Positions 24,484 to 33,636 of a stretch of DNA of 64,000 bases are shown in pieces. Origin of the DNA: Actinomycetota bacterium (GTDB lineage: Bacteria; Actinomycetota; Acidimicrobiia; Acidimicrobiales; Ilumatobacteraceae). The DNA lies in assembly GCA_963169665.1 (NCBI GenBank), contig CAUJET010000029.1, positions 1 through 64,000 of the forward strand. The letters run 5' to 3'. The position numbers and the translations under genes were made by a program. Each line of letters begins with the position of its first letter. The stretch's first letter is position 1. The notes under the pieces were generated by a model. That model was not told the origin of the DNA, made no database searches, and saw nothing but the letters and a program-made list of their open reading frames with translations.

Positions 24484-26121
24484 ATGGCCGACGGCGACGT
24501 CGGGGCGTCCCAGCCCGCGGACAGCTCCGACAGGCCTGACCGGGACGGCAGCACGGTCGCGGCGCTCGACCTCGGCACGAACAGCTTCCACCTCGTGGTG
24601 GCCCGCGTGCGCGGCGCCACCTACGAGGTCGTCACGCGTGAGAAGGAGACCATCCGGCTCGGCCACGGCGGCGGCGACATGAAGGTGCTCGCCGACGACG
24701 CGATCGAGCGGGGCGTCAGCGCACTGCGCCGCATGAAGCGCATCGCCGACAGCCATGGCGCGACCGTGCGGGCGGTGGCCACCAGTGCGGTCCGCGAGGC
24801 CGAGAACGCCGACGTCTTCATCGGCCGGGCGCGCCGCGACGCCGGGATCGAGGTGGAGGTGATCTCCGGCATCGAAGAGGCCCGCCTCATCCACCTCGGG
24901 GTGCTGCAGGCCGTACCGGCGTTCGACCGCCGCCTGCTGCTCGTCGACATCGGCGGCGGTTCCACCGAGGTGCTGGTCGGCGAACGAGGCATCACCCTCG
25001 CCGCGCGCAGCTTCAAACTCGGCGCGGTGCGCCTCACCGATCGCTTCTTCCCCGGCGGCAACTGCACGCCACGCGCCGTCGACGAGTGCCGAACCTACGT
25101 GAGGTCGACCCTCGCCGGCTTCGAACGCGACGTGGCCAAGCACGGCTTCGAGATCGCGATCGCATCGTCGGGCACCGCCGAGACCGTCGCCGCTCTGGTC
25201 GCCGCCCGCCGCGGTGCCGCGGCCCTGCACACCCTCAACCGCTTCGTGTTCGATCGGGCCGAACTGGACGCTGTCGTCGAGGAGTTGACCGCGAAGCGCA
25301 CCGCGTCGTCACGCGCATCGATCGCCGGCCTCGACGCGCCGCGGGCCGACATCATCGTGGCGGGTGCGATCGTGCTCCAGTGCGTCGCCGAGACGTTCGC
25401 GATCCCCGAGTTCACCTTCAGTGACGCGGCGCTGCGCGAAGGGGTGCTGCTCGACACGATCTCGCGCAGTCACGGCGAGGGCGAGGACGACGCCCACCAT
25501 CTCCGCCATCTCAGCGATCTCCGCCATCTCCGCGACGTGTCGCGCCAGAGCATCGCCGCCCTCGCCGCGCGCTGCGACGACGACGTGGCCCACAGCGCAC
25601 ACGTCGCCCGTCTCGCCCTCCAGCTCTACGACGCCACCGCGTCCCTGCACCGGGTGCCCGACCACTGCCGCGACTACCTCGAGGCCGCTGCCACGCTGGC
25701 CAACGTGGGCCTGGTGATCTCGCACAGCAAGCACCACCTGCACTCCTACTACGTCATCCGCAACAGCGAACTCGCAGGGCTCACCGATCACGAGATCGAG
25801 ATGATCGCCCTGGTCGCCCGCTATCACCGCAAGAGCGCACCGAAGGCGTCGCATCCCGAGTTCCAGGCGCTCGACGCGGACAGTCAGCAGGTGGTCCGCA
25901 CGCTCGCCGGCATCTTGCGGCTCGCGATCGGTCTCGATCGCAGCCACGACGGCAGGGTGATCTCGCTGCGCGCCACTCGGCGCGGGCGGCGACTGCTGAT
26001 CGAGGCGATCCATCGGCCCGACGTCGACGTGGGCCTCGAGGTCTACACGGCCCACGAGCGCAGTGCGCTGCTCGAGCAGGTGCTCGGGATGCGGGTCGAC
26101 GTGCTCGCCGCGACCGGCTGA
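24484..26121 (+). CDS. Ppx/GppA family phosphatase (exopolyphosphatase)
   Basis: 545 residues. The ASKHA-fold motifs are clear: ALDLGTNSFHLVVARV (phosphate 1), VRAVATSAVREAEN, ISGIEEARLIHLGV, LLVDIGGGSTEVLVG and the C-terminal ASSGTAETVAALVA. An HD-like helical domain follows (about residues 355-470: AHSAHVARLALQLYDA and LVISHSKHHLHSYYVI). It degrades polyphosphate and/or pppGpp. A hydrophilic linker with repeated HHLRHLSDLRHLR lies between the parts. It is coupled to the metallopeptidase gene with a one-base gap. Confidence 0.88.
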   Translation: MADGDVGASQPADSSDRPDRDGSTVAALDLGTNSFHLVVARVRGATYEVVTREKETIRLGHGGGDMKVLADDAIERGVSALRRMKRIADSHGATVRAVATSAVREAENADVFIGRARRDAGIEVEVISGIEEARLIHLGVLQAVPAFDRRLLLVDIGGGSTEVLVGERGITLAARSFKLGAVRLTDRFFPGGNCTPRAVDECRTYVRSTLAGFERDVAKHGFEIAIASSGTAETVAALVAARRGAAALHTLNRFVFDRAELDAVVEELTAKRTASSRASIAGLDAPRADIIVAGAIVLQCVAETFAIPEFTFSDAALREGVLLDTISRSHGEGEDDAHHLRHLSDLRHLRDVSRQSIAALAARCDDDVAHSAHVARLALQLYDATASLHRVPDHCRDYLEAAATLANVGLVISHSKHHLHSYYVIRNSELAGLTDHEIEMIALVARYHRKSAPKASHPEFQALDADSQQVVRTLAGILRLAIGLDRSHDGRVISLRATRRGRRLLIEAIHRPDVDVGLEVYTAHERSALLEQVLGMRVDVLAATG

Positions 26122-26145
26122 CCGCCCTGTCGAGCCGTCGCGGCG

Positions 26146-27126
26146 TCAGCCGAGCACGCGAGCGACGAGCGCGGCGAGTTCCACGGGCCGATCGCCTTGG
26201 ATGCTGTGGCCGGCGCCATCGACCACCTCGACCTCGAGTGCCGGCTGCCGGCGACGTGCCTCGGCGACGTCGTCGTCGTCCACGACGGGCGACAACGAGC
26301 CGCGTACGAGCACCAACGGACACGCGATGCGCTCGAAGTCGTCCCACAGCGGCGAGAGCGCCGCCACCGTCGCATCGGGGGCATCGGTCGCACCAGGCGC
26401 GTCGGGTTCCGGTGCCTCGGACCGGGCGTGGCTGCTGCGATCGTAACGCCACTGCCAACTCCCGTCGTCGAGCTGCTTCGCGTTGTGGAGGATCCCGCGG
26501 CGCAGCGAGCTCTCCGACCGGGTCGGGTTGTGCTCCTGGGTGCGGGCGAGCAGCGACTCGAAGCTCGGGAAGCTCTGCGGACCGTTGACGAAGTCGACGA
26601 CGGCCTTGGTCTTGGCCCGGTTGACCCCCGGCGTGATGTCGATCATCACGAGCGACCGCACGAGGTGCGGGTGTCGAACCGCCAGTTCCATCGACGTGAG
26701 ACCGCCCAGGGACATGCCCACCACGAGGCGTGCGTTCGGCGCCAGGGAAGCGATCGCGACGGCGATGTCGTCGGCGAGGTTCATCGGCGAATACGCGCCG
26801 TCGCCACGCCAGCCGGAGTGGCCGTGACCGGGCAGGTCGACGGCGACGGCCGACCGCCCCAGCGCCATGATCGTGGTGTCCCACGTGTGCGCGTTCTGCG
26901 AACCGCCGTGGACGAACACGACCTCGATCTCGTCCGCCGCCACGTCACCCCACACGAGCGCGCTCACCGCACGACCGTCGCCGACCGCGACCTCCGCCCG
27001 CTGTACCGCTGGCGGCCCGTCGTACGTGAGTCCGTACTCGGCGGCGTTCTCGTGGAACAGGCCGAACTCGTCGTAGGGGATGCGCTCGATGGCGGGCGAG
27101 GACTCGGCGTCGGACATGGCGACCAT
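26146..27126 (-). CDS. Alpha/beta hydrolase
   Basis: 326 residues. The fold is indicated by VVFVHGGSQNAHTWD (oxyanion HG), the nucleophile elbow VVGMSLGGLTSMELA (Ser near residue 140), and the C-terminal His in VDGAGHSIQGDRP; the acid is probably in the LVLVRGSLSPVVDDDD strand. A low-complexity insert (APEPDAPGATDAPDAT, about residues 240-256) sits before the cap exit. Substrate is unknown; epoxide hydrolases, esterases and C-C hydrolases share this pattern. A second in-frame ATG at 27117 is equally possible. Confidence 0.8.
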   Translation of the reverse strand: MVAMSDAESSPAIERIPYDEFGLFHENAAEYGLTYDGPPAVQRAEVAVGDGRAVSALVWGDVAADEIEVVFVHGGSQNAHTWDTTIMALGRSAVAVDLPGHGHSGWRGDGAYSPMNLADDIAVAIASLAPNARLVVGMSLGGLTSMELAVRHPHLVRSLVMIDITPGVNRAKTKAVVDFVNGPQSFPSFESLLARTQEHNPTRSESSLRRGILHNAKQLDDGSWQWRYDRSSHARSEAPEPDAPGATDAPDATVAALSPLWDDFERIACPLVLVRGSLSPVVDDDDVAEARRRQPALEVEVVDGAGHSIQGDRPVELAALVARVLG

Positions 27127-27193
27127 GGTGACACCGCGACGCGAAGGCCAGCGGATCGTGCCGCCGTGCCGGTCGAGGATCAGAACGCCGGCG

Positions 27194-28600
27194 TCAGGGA
27201 GCGGCGGTCGTCGGCACCGTCGGCGGTGCGACCGTCGTCGCCGGTGCGGCCGTCGTGGCCGGCGCTGCCGTCGTGGTCGGCGCCGGCTTGGTCGTGGTCG
27301 GCGACGGCTTCACCGTGGTCGCCGTCGGCTTCTCGGTGGTGGGCGCCGCCGCGGCAACGGTGGTGGTCGTGCTGGACGTCGTCGTGGTGGCATTCGGGTC
27401 GGGCCGGTTGAACGACGGGAGGCTCTCGGCCCTCGTGTAGTACTCGGGTTCCTTGCCGTCGTGGCCCCAGACGAACACCTTGTCGCCGCGAGCGACCAGC
27501 GTGGGGAACACCTCGGAGAGCTTGTTGTGGATGCGCACGCACCCGTGCGACACCGGTTCGGTCGGCACGTTCTCGGCGCCGTGCACGGCGATGCCGTAGT
27601 TGAAGTAGACGGGATTCAACATCCCGCCGAGCGGTCCGACGCGCTTGCCCTCGTACCGACGGGTGAACCGGAAGATGCCGCCCGGCGTCTTGCTCTCGGC
27701 ACAGACGCCCTTCTCCACGGGCGGGTCGAGCGGCGCACCGTTCTCGTCGGTGTCGAGGGTGACCGTCTCGCAGAACGTCGCCGGGATGCCCTCGTCGGTG
27801 AGGTCACCGCTCGAGATGTGAGCGATGAACACCGGCCGGTCGTCGGTGAACACGGCGAGCACCTGCAGCGGGAGGTAGATCTCCACATGGGTCGTGCCGG
27901 CCCCCTGGGGTCGCCGCGGCGAGATCGCGATCGGGTCCTGCATCTGCTGCCACAGGTCGTTGGACACAGCGGTCTTGCTGTCGCTGCTGTCGAGCTCCTG
28001 CCACGTGGCACCGCCGACCAGCTTCTTGTACGCCCACACGGCCTGCTGGGTGAGGCTGCCGAACTGGCCGTCGATCGTGCCGGGGGCGAAACCGAGTTCG
28101 GTGAGGCGTGTCTGCAACCGGGTGACATCGTCGCCGGCGGACCCCTTGCCGAGCGCTTGGGCGAAGGTCGTCTTGACGATCGGTGTCGTCGTCGTGTCGA
28201 CGCCGATGGACGGCGCCGTGACCACCGTCGTCTCGCCGCCGAGCGGTGCGGTGATCGCAGAGGCCGCCGTGGTGTTCTGCGACTCGCCCGTGTCGCCCTC
28301 GCTGCGGCCGGAGAGTCCGGCGGCGACGACGACCAGCAGCACCGACCCGGCGGCGATCGCCGGCAACCAGCGCTTCGCATCACCGACGCCGGCATCGGCG
28401 CCGCTGCGGGCCCGCGACGCGCTGGTCGAGCGCCCGGCGTTCGAGCGAGCGGCGGCGCGCGTCGGACGTGTGCCGCTCTCGGCGGGACGCCGCGCACCCC
28501 CGGTCGGACTCGCGCCCGCCGACGAGCGCGGCGCGGCGCCGTGCTGGCGGGTGGGCTGACGACGCCCTGGCGGAGGACCGGCGGGCCGGCGGGAGTTCAC
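27194..28600 (-). CDS. L,D-transpeptidase (YkuD) with peptidoglycan-binding domain
   Basis: 468 residues from GTG. A 95-residue basic, disordered cytoplasmic region is followed by one membrane helix (WLPAIAAGSVLLVVVAAGLS), a PG_binding_1 domain (GDDVTRLQTRLTELGFAPG, DGQFGSLTQQAVW) and a YkuD domain ending with the catalytic VSHGCVRIHN. The last 70 residues are a Thr/Pro/Ala tail. It crosslinks peptidoglycan (3-3 linkages) or attaches proteins to it. The frame is open upstream of the GTG (an RNS-rich repeat) but has no start codon. Confidence 0.88.
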   Translation of the reverse strand: MNSRRPAGPPPGRRQPTRQHGAAPRSSAGASPTGGARRPAESGTRPTRAAARSNAGRSTSASRARSGADAGVGDAKRWLPAIAAGSVLLVVVAAGLSGRSEGDTGESQNTTAASAITAPLGGETTVVTAPSIGVDTTTTPIVKTTFAQALGKGSAGDDVTRLQTRLTELGFAPGTIDGQFGSLTQQAVWAYKKLVGGATWQELDSSDSKTAVSNDLWQQMQDPIAISPRRPQGAGTTHVEIYLPLQVLAVFTDDRPVFIAHISSGDLTDEGIPATFCETVTLDTDENGAPLDPPVEKGVCAESKTPGGIFRFTRRYEGKRVGPLGGMLNPVYFNYGIAVHGAENVPTEPVSHGCVRIHNKLSEVFPTLVARGDKVFVWGHDGKEPEYYTRAESLPSFNRPDPNATTTTSSTTTTVAAAAPTTEKPTATTVKPSPTTTKPAPTTTAAPATTAAPATTVAPPTVPTTAAP

Positions 28601-28783
28601 GGATGCACCGGTGTTCCGGGACGAGTTCCTGATCGAGTTCCTTGCCGAATTCCTGGTGGGGCCAGTTCGGGCATGGTGGGCGGACGGACGACCGGAACGA
28701 TACCAACGCTCTCCCGGCGCGCGCCCGCGGGCACGATGCGGTGGAGGCCGAACACGGCCGGCAGGGCGGCCGGCGGCGACCGA

Positions 28784-29560
28784 TCAGCCGGCGTTCGTGT
28801 CGATCGGCGAGAGGCCCCGGAGCTCACGACGCAGCGTGAACATCTCGACGACGATGCGCTTGATGACGCTCAACGACGACAGCGTGCTCTCGCCACGGGT
28901 GCGCGGGAAGTAGTCGACGCCGAACTGGATGACCTCGAAGCCCAGCTTGCGGGCACGGATGATCAGCTCCGCATCGATGAACGACCCCTCGCTCCGCAGG
29001 GTGACGTGGTCGAACACGCTGCGGCGGCACAACTTGAACGCGAAGTTGATGTCGCGCATCCGCACGCCGAACAGGCGCCGGATCATGATGTTGTAGAAGA
29101 ACGTGTAGATCGCCCGCGACGGCCCCTCGCCCACCCGGTCGAACCGATAGGCGCTGACGATGTCGGCCTCGTAGTAGCGCAGCAACCGGACCGCCTTGTG
29201 CAGCTCCGCCATGTCGAACGGCAGATCGGCATCGGTGTACAGGACCAGATCGCCCGTCGCCGACGCGAATCCGGTCTTGATCGAGCCACCGAGCTTGCGG
29301 TTCACCGGATGGTGCACCACCTTGACGTGACGATCGGCAGCGGCGAGCTCGTCGGCGATCCGGCCGGTCGCGTCGGTGGAGGCGTCGTCCACGACGATGA
29401 CCTCGTAGTCGGCGATGGCCCCGTCGGCGACGAGGTCGTCGGCCACCTCCTTGGCGGCGGCGACCGTGCGCTCGATGTATGCCTCTTCGTTCCACATGGG
29501 GAAGAAGATGCTGAGGGTGTCGTTCGAGGGCACCGCCCGAGCGGCCGTGGACCGGGTCAC
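28784..29560 (-). CDS. Family 2 glycosyltransferase (dolichol-phosphate-sugar synthase type)
   Basis: 258 residues from GTG. GT-A fold: LSIFFPMWNEEAYIERTV, then EVIVVDDASTDATGRIAD, and the DxD-like DLVLYTDADLPFDMAEL. The KLGGSIKTGFASATGD and INFAFKLCRRSVFD segments fit polyprenyl-phosphate mannosyl/glucosyl transferases. No membrane helix is present, so it is a soluble or peripheral enzyme using NDP-sugar, probably for envelope glycan synthesis. It is followed by the L,D-transpeptidase on the same strand after 183 bases. Confidence 0.82.
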   Translation of the reverse strand: MTRSTAARAVPSNDTLSIFFPMWNEEAYIERTVAAAKEVADDLVADGAIADYEVIVVDDASTDATGRIADELAAADRHVKVVHHPVNRKLGGSIKTGFASATGDLVLYTDADLPFDMAELHKAVRLLRYYEADIVSAYRFDRVGEGPSRAIYTFFYNIMIRRLFGVRMRDINFAFKLCRRSVFDHVTLRSEGSFIDAELIIRARKLGFEVIQFGVDYFPRTRGESTLSSLSVIKRIVVEMFTLRRELRGLSPIDTNAG

Positions 29561-29748
29561 CGGGGCAAGGGTAGCTGCTGGACCCGAACGTGCCGCCTGC
29601 CCGATCCACGGCTGATCCTGCCCATCTGCTCGACGATCGCGAGCAGATGGGTCGGCGATGACCCCGAACGATCATCGCGAGTCGGCGTGACACGCGTCAC
29701 ACCGCGACGGGCACGGCAGACGAGGCGTCCACTACGCTGCCCCATGCG

Positions 29749-30279
29749 ATGAGCTCCCTGCCCCCGCTGCCCCCGCTCCCCCCGCCCCCTGCCGACAGCG
29801 AGCCCGGTACCGGCGTCATCCCGCCGCCCCCGCCATCGAGCGTGGCATCGACGTCGGACGTCGAGACGCGCGTGCCACGACCCGGTGAGCTCACGGTGCC
29901 GTGGCGAACCATCGTCCTCGTCACATGGGTCGGCATCGTGCTCGTGTACGCGTCGGTCTGGCGAACGGCGCGCACCATGGGTCTGTCGACCTGGTGGCTC
30001 GGGCCGCCAGCGACGCCACGGGTGCTCGTGGTGCAGTTGCTGCCGTTCCTCGCCCCGATCGCGATGGTGATCGCGGCGAGCCGACCGACGCGCCACCTGC
30101 CACTCGTCGGGGTGGTGGCGAGCCTCGCCGGCGCGGCGATCGCCGTCGGCGATCTCGGCCGCTTCGATCGGCTCGCGTTGCTCGAACTCGTCGCGGCCGG
30201 TGCCGGCCTGCTCGTGAGCGCGGCTTCGTACGCGGGCGTGTTGCGCTCCGAGCCGGAAATTGATCGCTCGATTACCTAA
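29749..30279 (+). CDS. Membrane protein with proline-rich N-terminus
   Basis: 176 residues. The first 45 residues are extremely Pro-rich (SLPPLPPLPPPPADSEP, IPPPPPSS) and probably cytoplasmic. Four membrane helices follow (IVLVTWVGIVLVYASVW; VLVVQLLPFLAPIAMVIAAS; LPLVGVVASLAGAAIAVGD; LELVAAGAGLLVSAASYAGV). I do not recognise a family. The upstream region to the divergent glycosyltransferase is short (about 190 bp). The proline tract could act as a docking segment, but this is a guess. Confidence 0.6.
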   Translation: MSSLPPLPPLPPPPADSEPGTGVIPPPPPSSVASTSDVETRVPRPGELTVPWRTIVLVTWVGIVLVYASVWRTARTMGLSTWWLGPPATPRVLVVQLLPFLAPIAMVIAASRPTRHLPLVGVVASLAGAAIAVGDLGRFDRLALLELVAAGAGLLVSAASYAGVLRSEPEIDRSIT

Positions 30280-30326
30280 TGTCCTGATCGACACACCGGC
30301 ACTGACCCGAAGGGGGTTCGGACCAG

Positions 30327-30545
30327 ATGCGCACGATCAAACACCCGCTGTCCGGGGCGATCTACGACCTCACCGTGAACGGCACGATCGAGGTCACCAA
30401 GAACGGCCAGCGCGGCCTGTTCACCGAACACGGCGTGTGGCTCGAGGGCGAACTCCGCCAGGCCGACCCACACCTGTGCCTCTGGATCGCGGGCAAGCAG
30501 CTGCCCAACCGATTCCAGCAGGCCGCCGAAGCCATGCAGGACTGA
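30327..30545 (+). CDS. Small soluble protein of unknown function
   Basis: 72 residues. It is compact and balanced in charge, with strand-like segments (AIYDLTVNGTIEVTKNGQRG, LFTEHGVWLEGEL) and a C-terminal helix (PNRFQQAAEAMQD). A GGGG-containing ribosome site precedes the ATG. It lies 112 bp before the Rieske oxygenase gene and on the same strand, so it may be an accessory protein of that enzyme, although two 15 bp direct repeats lie between them. No known motif is seen. Confidence 0.6.
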   Translation: MRTIKHPLSGAIYDLTVNGTIEVTKNGQRGLFTEHGVWLEGELRQADPHLCLWIAGKQLPNRFQQAAEAMQD

Positions 30546-30598
30546 CACCCGGGCCCTGCCGACCCGACCGCGGGCATCGAACCCGCACCAGCGCAGCT

Positions 30599-30632
30599 CG
30601 CGCACACCCATCACGCGCACACCCATCACGCG
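30599..30632 (+). repeat. 15 bp direct repeat in the leader of the Rieske oxygenase gene
   Basis: CGCGCACACCCATCA occurs at 30599-30613 and 30614-30628 and is followed by CGCG. It ends 25 bases before the ATG. It may be an operator with two sites one and a half helical turns apart, or simple slippage. Confidence 0.6.
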
Positions 30633-30656
30633 ACCAGCGACGACAGGAGACCCATC

Positions 30657-32042
30657 ATGACCGTCACGCAGGACCCGACCCCGTCGAACGACGCACCCGG
30701 AGCGGCCCGCTCACCCGGCGTCAGCTACCAGCAGCTGCTCGACACCGACAGCCGCCCCGAGAACGTCCCCGTCGTGCTGCGGTGGCAGCGCTGGGAGTTC
30801 CTCGGCGACACCGACGTGCCGCGCGAGCGCTACACCAGCCGCGAGTTCCACGAACTCGAGAAGGAGAAGGTCTGGAAGCGGGCCTGGCAGATGGCCTGTC
30901 GAGAAGAGGACGTCCCGGAGGTCGGCGACACCTGCGTGTACGACATCTGCGACCTGTCGATCCTCGTGGTCCGTTCGGCGCCCGACACGATCCAAGCGTT
31001 CTACAACGCATGCCTCCACCGTGGCCGTCAGCTGCGCGAGCACGACGGCAACGCACACGAGCTGCGCTGTCCGTTCCACGGCTACTGCTGGAACCTCGAC
31101 GGTTCGCTCAAGCAGATCCCGTGCGAGTGGGACTTCCCACACGTCGACTCGGCCGAGTGGGCGCTGCCCGAGGTGAAGGTCGGCACGTGGGGCGGGTTCG
31201 TGTTCATCAACATGGATCCCGACTGCGAGCCGCTCGCGGACTTCCTCGGCGAACTGCCGCAGCACTTCGAGAAGTGGCCGCTCGAGCAGCGCTACAAGGC
31301 AGCGCACGTGGCGCGCATCTTCCCCACCAACTGGAAGGTGGTGCAGGAAGCGTTCATGGAGGCGTTCCACGTCGTGGCGACGCACCCGCAGCTCCTCGCC
31401 GGCATCGGCGACGCGAACACCCAGTACGACTGGAGCGGCAACTTCAGCCGTGCGATCACGCCGAACGGCACGCCCAGCCCACACCTGCAGTGGGTGCCCA
31501 CCGAGCAGGAGATGTTCGACGCGGTCAGCGACCGTCGCCTCGACGAGCCGTCGTTCGTGACCCTGGCCGACGGGATGACCGCGCGAGGCGTCACCGGTGC
31601 CGGCGGTCGAGCCCGGTTCGCGGCAGCGCTCGGCGACAAGGCCGACGAGCTGAGCGACGCCGAGATGAGCGACAGCATCTACTACACGCTCTTCCCGAAC
31701 TTCCATCCCTGGGGCGCGTACAACCGGATCGTCTATCGGTTCCGTCCGTACGAGGACCGGCACGACATGTCGATCATGGAGTGCATGTACCTCGACCCGT
31801 ACGACGCGTCGAAGCCGAAGCCGCCTGCCGCGAAGATCCACTGGTTGGGCGTCGACGACGACTGGACCAAGGCAGAGGAGCTGGGCATGCTCGCCCGAGT
31901 GTTCAACCAGGACACGTTCAACCTGCCGAAGGTCCAAAAGGGCCTCGGGTCGTTGCGCAAGGGCATCACGCTCGCCAACTACCAGGAGACGAAGCTGCGT
32001 CACTTCCACTGGCTGCTCGGCCAGTGGATCGAGCGCGACTGA
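30657..32042 (+). CDS. Rieske non-heme iron oxygenase, alpha subunit
   Basis: 461 residues. The Rieske cluster ligands are Cys119 and His121 (NACLHRGRQ) and Cys138 and His141 (CPFHGYCWNLDG). The catalytic domain carries the mononuclear iron motif EAFMEAFHVVATHP (two His), with a downstream acidic ligand presumably in the YRFRPYEDRHD area. It hydroxylates an aromatic or other ring substrate using electrons from an external reductase. No beta subunit, ferredoxin or reductase gene is adjacent. A strong AGGAG ribosome site lies 10 bases before the ATG. Confidence 0.88.
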   Translation: MTVTQDPTPSNDAPGAARSPGVSYQQLLDTDSRPENVPVVLRWQRWEFLGDTDVPRERYTSREFHELEKEKVWKRAWQMACREEDVPEVGDTCVYDICDLSILVVRSAPDTIQAFYNACLHRGRQLREHDGNAHELRCPFHGYCWNLDGSLKQIPCEWDFPHVDSAEWALPEVKVGTWGGFVFINMDPDCEPLADFLGELPQHFEKWPLEQRYKAAHVARIFPTNWKVVQEAFMEAFHVVATHPQLLAGIGDANTQYDWSGNFSRAITPNGTPSPHLQWVPTEQEMFDAVSDRRLDEPSFVTLADGMTARGVTGAGGRARFAAALGDKADELSDAEMSDSIYYTLFPNFHPWGAYNRIVYRFRPYEDRHDMSIMECMYLDPYDASKPKPPAAKIHWLGVDDDWTKAEELGMLARVFNQDTFNLPKVQKGLGSLRKGITLANYQETKLRHFHWLLGQWIERD

Positions 32043-32076
32043 TCGGGTCGGGGCCGCACCGGCACCCGGCCGGTAG

Positions 32077-33423
<1,347 letters not shown>

Positions 33424-33636
33424 GAGCCACACCGACGGCCGATGCCGGCAGCTGAACCGCGACCCCTGAGCGGTCGCCACGCTGGGTGGCCTCGACCGTG
33501 GGATCGTCTGGTCCGGCCACCGTACGCCGGGCAGCCGCCACACAGCGCCCGATCGGGCTCGCGACCGCCCGAATTCGCCGTGCCGCAAGGGTGCCGTCGC
33601 TTGCAGCCGGTCGGGACGGACCGTACCGTTGACGCG

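Noticed and set aside
28601..28783. N-terminal extension of the L,D-transpeptidase through an RNS-rich repeat
   Set aside because: The frame is open upstream of GTG 28600 but contains no start codon, so an extension cannot be supported.
27080..29752. 890-codon plus-strand open frame opposite the L,D-transpeptidase and glycosyltransferase
   Set aside because: Antisense of two well-supported genes and without domains.
33459..33477. Terminator after argG
   Set aside because: GCGACC/GGTCGC stem is only 6 bp with a 7-base loop and no further support, so it is not listed as a feature.
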